From: Lumbricus rubellus
Taxonomy: Eukaryota; Annelida; Clitellata; Crassiclitellata; Lumbricidae
Direction: 5' to 3'
DNA: 64,000 nt
Assembly (NCBI GenBank): GCA_945859605.1
Contig: OX243816.1
Span: forward strand, 37,546,676 to 37,610,675
In this document: positions 52,637 through 64,000 of the stretch, one piece after another
Layout: each line of letters begins with the position of its first letter
How positions within the stretch are numbered: position 1 is the stretch's first letter
Translations under genes and position numbers: made by a program
The notes under the pieces: model-generated
Seen by the model: only the letters and a program-made list of their open reading frames with translations
Database searches by the model: none
What the model was told of the DNA's origin: nothing

Positions 52637-54861
52637 TAGGGTGGTTGCATCTCTAATAGAAAATTTTCAACTTAAGATCTCATATTTCTCCAACCCGCCA
52701 TTCCGTGCCACTTGGTCTAAAACCTATGTAGCCCAAAAATTATCAGAATTGAAAAATATTCAGGACTTGCGCAACGTCGTTGAAGTTTAGTATTTTACAA
52801 ATAATTGTCGTAATTTTGAGCATAAGTATTATTTACTTCAAAGTCTTAGAATTATAGTTTTCTTACAGAAATACTTTATGATTTTTACTTAGGCACCGCT
52901 GAAATGTATATTCTACAATGTTTTTGTCATCAGTGAATGCTAAATATCTATTTTTATGAGCATTTTAGCGGTAATTGACAAGCGAGGGAATTCCTGCGAA
53001 AAATGATCTATTCTGTCCAATGTTATGATCTTTTATTAGTTACATTCCAAGTCATCAATGCACTACCGTACACAATACACATAAAAATGTAGTTTTACAT
53101 ACATTAGGCCTATTATTATATCTTAGGCTGTATAGTATCTCATGCATTGTAGAATTTATCATGTATTAGGCACTATAAGCTTACAGTGTTATGATGCAAA
53201 TGTTCTATGTAGCCTAATTGTTTGTGTTCCAAACAACGATATCCTTGCTTTCCCTTCCTGTTCGACCTGTTGTATCGGCTTACAGACATGTTTTTATCTT
53301 CACCACTTGAACATGCTTTGCTTGTTCATTGCTGAACTTGTTTCCAACAACGCCATGCATAATTATTATTAACATATACAGCATTATAAAGGCATTACTT
53401 AAATGTCTTCATCTAATAGTGAGAAGGTCTGCATCTAATAGTGAGAAGGCGATGCCGATTACAGAAGCGTTAGCGGTAATATCGCATGCAAGATGACAGA
53501 GGAGAGCTTCAAGGGTTCCAAGCTCCCATCTTGAAGAGACGTTCTAGCAGAGAACTGCTCAAAGTACTGCTCCATTATCATAAGCGTGAAAAACTTGGCA
53601 TCAGGGACAGTATCACTCAGACTACTAAGCAGCTTCTTTGACAAAGTTCCAACTCCGGAGACTGAGCATATCTGGAAGCTGTAGACCGGCAAGGTTTAAA
53701 GAAGCTAGAATCGGCTGCAAACCCCTCAATAACAGTAGCCTAAATGGACGACGAGAGCAATTTACTGCTTGAGGATGTTGCTATTTCAAGACAAGTATCC
53801 TCTAGGCTACAGCAACGATTATAGTCAAAGAGTCGGCTCATCTTATGACGAATATGTGAGGGAGCATCCGGAAATAATTAATTAAGCTTATTAGTCTATT
53901 TGGCACATGCATCTACATGACCGCCATTGGTTTCAAACCCCACCAGCATTCAGCAACCACTGATCCTAGCAACGATCTAGTACTGCTGTATTATCTCTCT
54001 TTATATGCACGGAAGGTCATTGCTGATGCCGCTGTGACACCCTTTGGCCGAAATCTCTGGTATTTATCCAAGCTGTTGGCAAGCTTAGGTTTCTTTCACA
54101 ATGACATGCCATTTGGAGAGAAGAAATTGATCATAGCAGTTCTAGTGGACAAAGAAGGTTCTGAGATCCACAAAGTTAACGTATACAATAACTCTTCTCC
54201 CAACCATTCGCAAAAAAGGCTATATCGACATCATTTCGTGATAATGTCAACCTTGACCTGTTCTGCATCTTGAATTAAAATACTAGTTGCACTTCTGGAA
54301 CACGATCCTGTTAAGCGGTCGGATAAAGCCTGAAGACTGCATGAAGAGCTCGACAAGCTGGAGATCCATAAAGGTTATTATCAGTGACATAGACGAGTGA
54401 GGTGACACTCTTATTCAGCATGTCAATGCCTCAAGTACAAGGAATTAACAACAAAAACAATTTATATCAGAAGTCACAGAAGAACATCGCAACTCGTTCT
54501 CAGCACAAACAAAAGAGAGTGCCGCAGAGTCTTCAAGGTCACATTGACATTGATTAAATAACTAATCATCAATAATAATAATTGCAATCTCGATCACCAA
54601 ACAGTGTAATCATTGGTAATCATGTATGCAATAATATAGTCACATTGTATTGAATTCTGATTTGAGGATGCATGGTTTATTATGCTTGCAATTCAAGTTT
54701 TCGCTTCTTTGGTACATGGTGAAACTTTGATGGTGTTGCGCAAGTCCTAAATATTAATATTTTCTCTCACAACTTTTTGTGTGATGTTTCTGGATGGAAT
54801 GGCACCAAATTTAAACTTGGAGAACAGTAGATTCCAACTTTCATTTCTAACGACCACCCTA
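52637..54861. mobile_element. hAT-like element, 2.2 kb, decayed
   Basis: TAGGGTGGT... ends are inverted (CCACCCTA at 54861) and CTACGCAG is duplicated exactly at 52629-52636 and 54862-54869. GGACTTGCGCAAC occurs inverted near each end (52763 and 54740). Short frames inside (53459-53692 minus, 53917-54273 plus) look like transposase debris. Confidence 0.82.
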
Positions 54862-54869
54862 CTACGCAG

Positions 54870-55264
54870 TCTACACGTGTAGGCCTATTCCTGGATATTT
54901 AACATCGCAATGTCGGCAAAGCCGATAGAGGCTTTCTCATTGTGTTCATTGCCCACACTATCTTACAGTCCTTACTTTCACGTGCTTGCAAGGTTCCATA
55001 ATAATTATTACGTGAAGTTGTCCATTGTGTGGCATACAATCTAGATTTGACACTGTGAAATTGAGTTTATAAAAAGGTCAAATCATCAAATTCGTTTTGA
55101 AAATTCGAACATGACATCGCATTGTTCTAATTTGCGGGGACCTAAAGTGCCAAAAAGTATACTAAATTCGTATTTGGGGAAAGGATAAAAGTAGGCGAGG
55201 GAAAAGAGCAGGAAAGGGAGGGGAAAACCCCTTTTTAACGGCTTTTGCTAATTTACAACATGCG
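54870..55264. other. Gene D intron spacer
   Basis: No gene seen. It is AT-rich, with a purine-rich patch (GGGAAAAGAGCAGGAAAGGG) near 55198-55225. Confidence 0.4.
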
Positions 55265-55342
55265 TAATAGCATTTAAAGCTTAAAATTACTGTAAGATCT
55301 ATATATAGATCTTACAGTAATTTTAAGCTTTAAATGCTATTA
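55265..55342. repeat. 78-bp perfect palindrome
   Basis: Each 39-bp arm (TAATAGCATTTAAAGCTTAA...GATCTATA) is the exact inverse of the other, with no loop. It could extrude a cruciform. See finding. Confidence 0.95.
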
Positions 55343-55734
55343 ATGTAATGATTATAGGCAGAGTCAAATTTATTGTACACTGTAATTCGATATGCTGTAT
55401 GGTTAAGTGTACTTTACACTTATAATTTAAGCTTACATTGATGGCTATGCCTGGCATTTTGGCATCATCAATACAGAAGTAGCAGGAAACTCTTTCAAAG
55501 AAACACACACAAAAATTTATTAAAAAGAAAAAGTAGACAACCACCAAAACACAAATTGCTGACTGTTATGGAACAACTAAAAGACACCGGAACAGTCAAA
55601 CTGTTCAATACATAGCACAGGGAGGATGGAGCAGGTAGGGGCGTTTTGCCCTCTCTACCCTAATGAGCAGAGCTACAGAGAAATCAAATAGTCACCACCA
55701 CTAGCCTATTCGAGACAAAGTTACGCCCATAAAT

Positions 55735-55992
55735 AAAGGTAGAAAGAAGGTAATAAAGGTAGAACGAATGTAATATAATAAATGTAGAAAGAAGATAATA
55801 AAGGTAGAAAGAATGTGATGTAATAAAGGTAGAAAGAATATAATAAAGGTAGAACGAATGTATTGTAATAAAGGTAGAAAGAAGGTAATAAAGGTAGAAA
55901 AAATGTAATGTAATAAAGGTAGAAGGAAGGTAATAAAGGTAGAACGAATGTAATGTAATAAAGATAGAAAGAAGGTAATAAAGGTAATAAAG
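55735..55992. repeat. AATAAAGGTAGAAAGAA minisatellite
   Basis: About ten degenerate units of AATAAAGGTAGAAAGAAGGT with GAATGTAATGT variants. A short related stretch is at 52527-52552. Confidence 0.9.
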
Positions 55993-56589
55993 ACTGATTG
56001 ATTGACCGATTTCTTCGTTAATGAAGTACTGAAAGGTGCAGACTGCAGAGCGTGTTTATCGGTGGCTTCCCTTTTCAATGTTTTTATTTTAAAAAATGAA
56101 AACATTATTTGTAGTCAATGACTTGACTGTTGACCTGCACTACTTTGTGACTGTAGTGGCTGCTAATAAGTTGACGTCGGCTGGATCCTGGACCGTATAC
56201 ACTATACAAGGCGAACGTCTCAGCATCTTCACTCTTCAGCCATCGTCAAGAAATATCTTTCTGAAGGCCGTACAAAAATTCCTACTTTTGATTTCAAAGC
56301 AACTGGTTTTCTAGCTGTAATTATGGTACATTTATATGCCATTACGAAATATTTTTAAAAGCTTCAACTGATGATCTGACAATTTTCCTGAACTTCAGAA
56401 TCGATCAAACAGCATTAAAATGGAAGACACGCATTTTCGTTCTAGTTAGAAAAATTGTGTTCTTTTATTTCAATTGATGAGCCTATAAATTATAATAACT
56501 GACGTTTGCCATAGACTCTAGCAGTCGGTCCACATTCGGTGCTAAATGCTGCCGCCACGCCTACCACGCTACTCATAATTATATACCTT

Positions 56590-57000
56590 CATGTTTGCAC
56601 AACTGCACTGGCTTCCTCTGAGTGTGCGTATTAAATTCAAAATCCTCATGTTGCTGTTGGTCTCCAAAGCACGACTGATATATCTAGCCGATATATCTAG
56701 CCGATGTAATAGACCTACTATCTCTCTCTTTCAACCTCCTCGCACCGTTCACTTCGCTCTTCAAACAGATTTGATATTCTGCATGTTTAACTTGTACTGA
56801 TTATTTTGCTGTTACGCACACCTCAGCATCTTTTCTTTTTAGTTTCGTTTGTTTTTTTTCCTTAATTTTGTTTTCATATCTTCTTGTTTTGCTATGCTTT
56901 ATATTGCACCTGTATTTCAATTTTATTTTGTTTCTATAATTTTGTACTGATTATTTTGCTATATTGCTGTATAATTAATATTGTTCAGTACTAACATGCC
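56590..57000 (+). mobile_element. LINE RT C-terminal fragment
   Basis: It contains QLHWLPLSVRIKFKILMLLL and further on FQPPRTVHFALQ, the usual end of Jockey/CR1-like RTs, followed by T-rich DNA. Confidence 0.6.
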
Positions 57001-57059
57001 TATGGTCTCAACAGAACATTGTTGCTTACAATTGTGTGACATGGATCGTTGACTAAAAT

Positions 57060-57545
57060 GCAATTGTACATTAGGGGCCAGGTTAATATAAGCTCTATCA
57101 TCTTGCATGCTTGAAAATGTAAAATTCATATCTCTCGATTTTCAGGTAGAAGGCCTTCCATGAGTAAAGCATCTCTGTAGTATTGGCCGTTGATTTTTGT
57201 CTCCGTTTGAACAAAGTGAATTGACGTGGGTCGTGCGCCCCAGAGACTGGCTCCATTAGGGATTTGCTACCAGGTAAACGTCGGACGTGTGCGTAAAAGG
57301 CGGTCGGCTGCAATATCTCTCTTTCCAGCAGCATGGCCCCTAACAGCCTAGATCTGAATCCCGTCGATTAAAAAATATGTGGATGCACAAAGGTCCGTGA
57401 TGTTGAAGATCTTCGTAAGCGAATCGTGCAAGCTTTGAACGATCTTGACCAGCGAATTAATTATTAACTCGGCGGTGCGTGTATGGCGCAAGAGATTTCG
57501 CGCATGCGTAGAATCTAAAGGCGGACAGTTTGAGTACAAACTGCA
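57060..57545. mobile_element. Mariner transposase remnants in opposed orientations
   Basis: 57325-57545 on plus reads NSLDLNPVD and a C-terminal IVQALNDLDQRI block. 57098-57300 on minus reads SIHFVQTETKINGQYYRDAL in a shifted frame. Both are mariner DDE-domain pieces, so the copy has suffered an internal inversion. Confidence 0.5.
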
Positions 57546-57766
57546 ATCTGTTTTACATTGCCTACTACTTAGCTATAAATTTCCTGAATTTCATCGACAT
57601 TGTTTGAATATTGTTAAAATGATAAGAATTTTTCTAGGGGCTTTGTTTTTTATGCCTCACGGTGTATACTATTGTATAGGCTAACGTAATTCCAACTCCA
57701 AGCACGCACGTATGACTGGTCCTATAATGTCTTCAAATCGATTGCATGCACCTGGACTCACGGATG

Positions 57767-57877
57767 GGTGGTGATCTAACCATGGAGCAAGGGCTATATT
57801 ATATATATTCTACTTGCCACGTCGTTTTGATGTGCAGTTATTGGTTTTGTTGCTTCTGACAAAGTCCGGAGTTTCTG
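57767..57877 (+). promoter_or_regulatory. Gene E promoter and non-coding exon
   Basis: GGTGGTGATCTAACC (57767-57781), TATA region GCTATATTATATATATTC (57793-57810), then CTACTTGCCACGTCG. The exon ends GTTTCTG at 57877 before GTAAGA. It is more diverged than the other four. Confidence 0.55.
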
Positions 57878-58204
57878 GTAAGAATTTTGAATAGCTGAAC
57901 GTGGGAGATTTTGTTTGATCTTAGCCGGGAGCGCCTCTGAGTAGGTACATGTGCCTTGAAAAGCGCTATATCTTCATTTATAGTGTTTAAGATGAGTTTA
58001 AGAGTCATTTCTCAATCGTCACTTTGACATTTGCATGATCGATGAAATCCTTGAAGCACATAATTATAGAATCCAAAGAGGAAACCGGATGAACTGTTGG
58101 CAGTTATTACGAAAATTGCGATGGTTTTGATGTTATCTCGTTCATAACCAGATGTAGGCTAGTCATGTATACCTATGGGGCTCATAACAGTTACTGGCCT
58201 ATTT

Positions 58205-58440
58205 TGTGTGGCACAGTGGTGTAGTGGGTAGGCCTATGTTCGTTGCCTTGAGGCCGGAATGTTGCAGGTTCTAATCAACCTAAAGTCACCTCGAAGGGAC
58301 CTTGGGCAAGTCCTTCACTCACAATTGCTCAGCGCTTCGGCGTGAAACTCCGATTCAGTGTCCGCGCTGTACATGTAGGTCTACTCACCATCACTCACTA
58401 CAGTCTGTAGTCGGAAGCGCCTTTGAGCAGTTACATGTAT
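58205..58440 (+). mobile_element. tRNA-derived SINE
   Basis: GGCACAGTGGTGTAGTGGG (A box) and GCAGGTTCTAATCAACC (mutated B box), then the body GGGACCTTGGGCAAGTCCTT and CAGCGCTTCGGCGTGAAACT shared with 50165-50363. It lies in gene E's 5'UTR intron. Confidence 0.7.
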
Positions 58441-58443
58441 CTG

Positions 58444-58880
58444 CATAGGCGGAAACCTGGACGGAGACTTGGGGGGACGAACGAGTGTGGCCGAAGGAAA
58501 GACGCAAGATTTTTTTTGTCATCTGGTCGAAAAGTCAAGAAAATTTTCAATTTTCACCGCCAAAAAAGTTGATGACCTTTTTTTTAGTCATTTGGCCCCA
58601 AAAAGTCCCGAAAGTCAAGAGAATTTTATATTTTCGCCGCCAAAAAGTTGATGACCTTTTTAAATTTATTTTTAGTCGTCTACCCAAAAAGTCAAGAATA
58701 TTGTATATTTTCACCGCCAAAGTCTAAAATATGTCTATTTTCACCGGCAAAAAATAATTGTATGCCCTTTTTAGTCATCACGCTCAATGATTGGGGGGGG
58801 GGGGACCAATGCATGGGCCGTCCCCCAACACTTTTATTGGGGGGACCATCCCCCCTGTTCCCCCTAGGTTTCCGCCCATG
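58444..58880. mobile_element. hAT-like MITE
   Basis: The inverted ends CATAGGCGGAAACC and GGTTTCCGCCCATG have one mismatch. The 8-bp flanks (TGTATCTG/GTTATCTG) match imperfectly. The interior repeats GTCAAGAAAATTTTCA/CGCCAAAAAAGTTGATGACC about three times. Confidence 0.65.
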
Positions 58881-59094
58881 GTTATCTGGACGAGGCACTA
58901 TGACAAGTGCACATGCATATAAGTCAATATCACAATTATTTCTGCCACTACGGTGTGGAAAGTCTCTTATGAACCACTCGAGCAATCGCCCACGCAACTG
59001 CAAAGATAATATTTGCATTTAGTTATTTCGTGTGACTTATATGTTTTTCAGTCGTGCAGCTGATTATTATAAGTGAGAGAGATAAGATAGAAGA

Positions 59095-59179
59095 ATGAAG
59101 GTTGCAGCAGCTGTTGTTATCTTCTGCCTCTTCGTCACCGTCGTCGACGGAGATATGTTCATGGTTCCCGCTCAACGCG
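59095..59179 (+). pseudogene. Gene E: first coding exon only
   Basis: It encodes a good signal peptide (MKVAAAVVIFCLFVTVVDG) with a phase-1 donor GTGAAC at 59180. No CxxCxC exon is found between here and the end. 62930-63020 resembles the intron of genes B and D, and 63830-63900 resembles DNA preceding exon 3. Exon 2 therefore seems lost, or displaced beyond the window. It may be a truncated copy. Confidence 0.55.
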
Positions 59180-59431
59180 GTGAACACTTTAATCTTCTTT
59201 CTAAGAGCATAAATTTGTTTACCGTGCGATCTAATAAAGTCGCATGACTTCTATAGCGCCGATAGACCAGTGTTCCACATCTGTAAGAAATGGACCGGAG
59301 CATGGGCGCCCGTAGAAATGTTTGCAGGAGGGGGAAAAACACAATGGCTACGGCAGGTCCGGCCTTTTGGCAAGGCGAGCGAGCAGCCGTCTTGGGCCCC
59401 GCGCTTCCAGGGCCCCGCGTTGCTGGATATA

Positions 59432-60868
59432 CAGGGTGGCCCAATAAAAAAATGTCCCATCGCATAAAATGCAATATCTTCGCAACCGATTGACATTTTT
59501 CTTCGCAAATTTCCCATTTTGCAGGGGAATGAATTTCCAACAATCCCTGAAAGTTTCACTTAAAACATTTCATGTTTAAAAAGTTACAGCGGTTTAAACT
59601 TTCAATTCCGTTTTTTAAATATCCGCGGAAAATGAACGTCATTTGTAGATTTCCATATCAAATAATACCACTTTTCACTTTGACCTCAGAATTGAGTTTT
59701 ACAGTAAATTATGATGGAAGTGTCCACTCTCTGCTATGATACGCCTCGAATACTTTTTGTGAAGTTCATACTGGGCTTGTGCATCGAGTCTTGAGACGAC
59801 TGATCCCACACTTCCAGCAAGACTTCCGTCAGCTATAGCTAATGTTCCCCAACTTGGGATTAAATGTGTTGCAGCGTTCCAGCAGAGCTCTCCAGACATG
59901 ATAATCAAGAGGGTTAAGGTATAGCGAGTTTGTTGGTTATTCATATTATTTTGCCAATAATATGCTTATTACTGCAGTTGATGAAAATAAGGTATAGCGT
60001 CATCATAATCAACCTTGCTGCAGTGCGAGCAAGCAGGCGCACCGTCCTGATGGAAAGTAAAACCAGATGTTAGAACATACCTACAGTGTGGTATGAGTCT
60101 TGGCAAGAGTTTAAAGATAAGTTTGACATTTAGCCTACTGAATGGGATGAAGTGCAGTCTTTCATTGCAGCCGTAACACACGCCAGCAGATCTGAAGCCG
60201 AAACCATGATGTGCTTTGCAAACTTGATGCCTTCGACTGCCAAGCGAACTTCATGAATATCGCGCTTTTTTCGTCAGACCAAACGACCACTTCCTGCGTC
60301 TCTTCAGACACATGATCTTCGTTACAGAAACACGCTTGCAGATAGCCTTCACTGTGCTCAGGTTCCACTTTTCACTGGGTATTTTGCTGTGATCACTCGA
60401 TGTCCCAATCTCTGTTTACGCAACGTTCGAGTTACCATTTTATCATCCGCAGAAACTTTGTCCATGACGTTCAGTAAGAGATTCACAAATTGAGACCTTA
60501 AAGGCTTAAAGGCTTAATATATAAATATCACCAAATACTAACAGCTTGCTTCATAAACAGCTTCTTTATAGCTCTTAGTGAGGTCATAATTTTATGACAT
60601 CATCATCACTTTGTGAGGTGTAATTTCTAAAAAATATCTTAAAGAAATCCAATGTATTGGAACGTGATTCTGCGGAAATTTGAAAAAATGGAAAACTGTT
60701 TTTGCAAGGCTGTAACTTCTGAAGTAATGCAGATTCATTATTGAGATTTTCAGGGATTGTTGCAAATTCTTTCCTCTATAAATCTTGCTCTTTTCATAGA
60801 ATAATCTCCATTAGCAAATTGAGAAATTTCATTTTTGCTGATGGGACATTTTTTATTGAGCCACCCTG
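59432..60868 (-). mobile_element. Mariner-like element with degraded transposase
   Basis: The ends CAGGGTGGCCCAATAAAAAA and inverse, with TA flanks (59430-59431, 60869-60870). Minus-strand remnants include VVWSDEKSAIFM, FTFHQDGAPAC and an N-terminal HTH-like VTRTLRKQRLGHR. Several frameshifts are present. Confidence 0.85.
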
Positions 60869-61428
60869 TAATTTTTTTTACTTTGTTAAGATTGACAATT
60901 AATGGTTACGTCGCACAACAATGCTTTGTGGACAATATGCCACGTGAATGTGATAAAGTGATTTTGAAAGAACGAGGTCCTTAAATAACTCATTTTGCTT
61001 CATGGAGTCTTCAGACAATTTTGCAGGAGAGGGCAACACAATGGTAGTGGTGGCATTTTCAGAGAGAGTTTGACAAATGCAAAATAGCAAATTAAGAACA
61101 TGAATTTTTTCAGAGAGGTGTCAAAATGTAAATTCTCCGTTTTGCTTTTTGAATAATTAGCATTTTTACGCAAATAAAATTCTTAAAAAAACAAAAGTAG
61201 GCCCTAGTTGTTAAAAGTCTAAATTTTCCGGACAGGGCAAGAGGGGCAGTGCAAGTGTCCATGATTTTGCATTAGAGCCTACGTAGAAAACCCTACATAT
61301 GGTAGTGGGGAAAGTAACCTAAGTTGGGACGGTTCACTCCTATTGTTTCAGCTATACAGCAGAGGAAGCAGCTGTCTAGAGTTGCCAATAGCGTGTCATG
61401 AATATTAGACTCTTTTTTTATTGATTAC

Positions 61429-62270
61429 TAGCTGTACCCGGCCACGTGTTGCTGTGGCTGAAAAGAGCGTCCAGCCATCCCTCCCTAAAATAATTCCCCA
61501 TCCCCTTCCCTCCCCTCCACTCCCCCTCCCCCTTCCTCCCCTCCCCTCACCCTCCCCTTTCCACTCCACCTCCCCTCCCCTATCTCTCCCCTCACCTCCC
61601 CGTCCCTCTCCCCTCCCCTCCCCACCCCCTCCCCGTTTCCGTCCCACCTCCCCTCCCCTTCTCCCTTGACCTCTTCCTTCACCCTCTCCTTCCCCTCCCT
61701 CCCCAGTCCCCTCCCTTCCTCGCTTCCTTCCTCCCTCCCTCTCTACCTCCCTCTCTCCGTCCCTCCTCCCTCCCTTCCACCCTCCATCCATCCATCCATC
61801 CATCCCTCCCTCCCTCCCTCTGCCTCCCTGCATTCCTGCCTTCTCCATCCCTCCCCTCCTGTCCCTCCCCTCTCTCTTCGTCCTGCTCCATCTTCCTTCT
61901 TTCCTCCCTCACACCGTTTCTTCCCCACAGCGATAACGTTGGTCATTCGCGACTTTTGGGCGACTTTACATCGTGATTTTGCGTTTCCGAAATCTCGCGA
62001 CTTTTGGGCAACTTTACAACGAGATTTCGGGACAAAGCGTTTCGGAAATCTGGCAACCCTGAGGTTGTGTTGAATTTGCAAATGGCGGTCGAAGGGAATG
62101 CAAAGTTCACTTTTTGTGGAAAAGATTGCGTTTTTCGGGGAAAAAAGCATCAACGTACTATTGGAATGGAAGGTTTTGGTAAATTTTCAAAACAATCGGT
62201 GAGTACCTTTCCGAGAACACTGGCAACAAACTATTGGAAAGTTTCATTTTTATTTATATAGATTAAATTT
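61429..62270. mobile_element. Interspersed repeat, copy 2 (inverted), with CCCT-rich tract
   Basis: It begins CTAGCTGTACCCGGCCACG and contains a 400-bp polypyrimidine tract (61495-61910). It then matches 43765-44275 in inverse (for example AAATGGCGG, GGGAAAG). The two copies differ greatly in tract length. Confidence 0.55.
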
Positions 62271-63166
62271 TTTATTTTGTTTATATGGTTGTTATTTTCA
62301 CATCATTCAATTTTCTAAATCTGACATTGTGGAAATTATTGTCATTTTTTAAGGGTTGCTTAAGATGGGGCATTATTACTAGGTCTAAATTATTTTTCAT
62401 GATAACAACATAGTATTGGAAAATTGTTAAACGCTTGCATGCATCATTTGAGAATCAAATATGTGTTACAGTAGGGGGTCCACATTATATCAACGTGGCT
62501 TATTAATTTTAAACATTGTGCACTCAGCTCTAAAGAAATTTGATAAACAACTTTGCGTCCAATTTTAGGTGACTCTCCCCCACCAGTGATAGGAAATGAA
62601 CTGCGTAAATTTATGCTGAGAACCCGCTGCTGCCTTGGGCCCCGCAGACCCTAGGGCCGGGCCTCGGTTACGGTTTAATTTTTAGCAAGAGATGCAAAAT
62701 TCAAAGCAGAATATTAAGAACGAGTATGCTTTCACAAAGTTTTCTAAATGTAAATTTCTCAATGTTACTCTATGTATATCGTTAGTACCATTTGCGAAAA
62801 TGTGCGAAGAAATTTAGTTAAAACCCAAAAAATAGTAGGACTCGGAAATGGGAAAAATAAATTTTCCAGGAGGGGCAAGTGCCCCCTCGTGCCCCTATGT
62901 ACGGCGGGTGCCCATGAACCGGAGAGACATCAGTCTAATTGTGTCTGGTTATATATCACGCGTGCACTGCATGGAGACTTTTTCAGTAAATTCACAAACT
63001 CTCGCTCAAGGACTTTCCCCTTTAGCCATTACCAGAGAATGACCTTAACCTGGCTGATCAATTTGTAGGGTTTCTTATAGATGACATAAGCTTACTAAAA
63101 AGGAATAATTATGCAAATATGTGTAATGTGTATACAAATAAATATAATATATGTTCAGACTTATAT

Positions 63167-63714
63167 CATGGAATGAGCCGTCGATTCGACGGATCTCGTC
63201 ATCTTCTGTGAGTCCTTCTGTGTGAGAACAGACCCAACACACTCTCCCTTCACGTGATGACTCACCTTCACAAGGAGTTGATTATAGTGGTACATGCTTG
63301 TGCCGTCATGTCACACTCTCTCTTCCCATTCGCAACATTAACCACAGGCACTAGACGCGACATGTGGTCGATTGCTAAAGGCGCAGCAAGCTGACCGGCG
63401 CCGTTTGTCTGAAACCATCGACGCCGCCCTTTATGACCAAGGTGATCACAGCTGCTTGCAGATGCTGCGCTGAGGTGAGGGTCCACCATTGCCTACTAAT
63501 CCAGGTCTTCTGCTGAACACTTCACCGCAGTCTTCACCGCCTGTGTTGGCCATAACTTTCAGGGTTCTCCCTGGGCCTGTCCACCTCGCGTAACGCCCTA
63601 GGTGGTACTTCAGCCAAAGCCTTCACCACTGATGGCATAGCCCCAGGGAGCAATCCCCTACTTGTATGTTCACCTCTCCACCGCGGTGAGGTACAGGTCG
63701 GGCTTTGGAGAGGC
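63167..63714. mobile_element. Retroposon insertion with 11-bp target duplication
   Basis: CAGACTTATAT is repeated exactly at 63156-63166 and 63715-63725, a length typical of LINE-mediated insertion. The 548-bp insert is more GC-rich than its surroundings, with no coding frame recognised. GCCGTCGATTCGACGG near 63178 is a palindrome at one end. Confidence 0.6.
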
Positions 63715-64000
63715 CAGACTTATATACACGTAGGCTATAAATATGTCGTAATGGTATAATTAGCCTATAACCTTATATTAAAAACAGGCGTTGGCCACAC
63801 CCGAGCATAGACTGCGAACATAATTTATATGCAGTTTGCCTATAATTCTTCTGCCTGTTCATGCGAGGTTTCCTCTCTAAATGCTTTTATTTTAATAATA
63901 AATATTTGTTTCCGTCCATTCAATACAAATATTATTTGCAAACTCGCAGGATAGTCCAAATATCGGTATGGACTTATAGGCCACGATTCCGTGAATGAAT

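Larger units (their letters stand above)
59301..62916. mobile_element. Nested hAT-type element of the 51066 family
   Basis: The outer ends CATGGGCGCCCGTAG and GGCGGGTGCCCATG match the MITE at 51066-51508. Flanks GACCGGAG/AACCGGAG match at seven of eight. Inside are a mariner (59432-60868), a piece like the MITE interior (61021-61260) and an inverted interspersed repeat (61429-62270). It is a stack of sequential insertions. Confidence 0.7.

Noticed and set aside
61405..61912. Gly/Glu/Arg-rich ORFs on the minus strand
   Set aside because: They derive from the polypyrimidine CCCT tract within an interspersed repeat.

Overview
The window is animal nuclear DNA: AT-rich and intron-bearing, packed with microsatellites, SINE/LINE fragments, mariner-like and hAT-like elements, and the motif TAGGCCTA scattered through the intergenic DNA. 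It probably comes from a marine invertebrate. An echinoderm or other non-vertebrate deuterostome is my guess, but nothing here fixes the taxon.

Two things organise the window. The first is a host gene cluster: five head-to-tail copies (A to E, all on +) of a small secreted six-cysteine peptide gene. Each copy has a TATA box, a non-coding first exon ending in a GTAAGT-type donor (near 1101, 14121, 42064, 50680, 57877), and then a signal-peptide exon (ATG at 1934, 32062, 43530, 51545, 59095). A, B and C also have an intact CxxCxC (or CxxCxxC) exon and a short last exon with variable tail chemistry. D is broken by a frame-disrupting change, and E keeps only its first coding exon here. Spacer DNA was duplicated with the genes (about 7.3-8.5 plus 13.4-13.8 kb matches 35.7-36.5 plus 39.2-39.5 kb).

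The second is a complete Maverick/Polinton (adintovirus-like) element at 15909-31919, inserted in the 5'UTR intron of gene B. It has AG...CT ends, inverted terminal repeats built of about 30-bp subrepeats, and a perfect 6-bp target duplication (TATACG). Its 14 closely packed, intronless genes fall in four blocks: a small SAP-like ORF (+); integrase and a zinc-ribbon/PLA2-like protein (-); packaging ATPase, penton-like protein, several virion or accessory proteins and the double jelly-roll major capsid protein (+); then two paralogous fibre-like proteins, an adenain-like protease, a zinc protein and protein-primed DNA polymerase B (-). Replication (PolB), integration (INT), packaging (ATPase), maturation (protease) and capsid (MCP, penton, fibres) are all present with open frames, so this looks like an integrated virus of recent age. 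The most unusual points are a -1 slippery sequence exactly where the PLA2-like frame ends and the ATG-less integrase frame continues, and two tandem fibre genes sharing one anchor but bearing different C1q/TNF-like heads.

Other mobile DNA includes a 4.85-kb DNA transposon (8550-13397) with TIRs made of 153-bp tandem repeats and one frameshifted transposase-like gene; several TA-flanked mariner-type elements (2122-2905, 14632-15799, 40388-41427, 59432-60868); several elements with 7-8-bp duplications typical of hAT (32469-32805, 44410-46066, 51066-51508, 52637-54861, 58444-58880, 59301-62916); tRNA-derived SINEs; and LINE 3' ends. A 2.7-kb pyrimidine minisatellite fills 36.5-39.16 kb.
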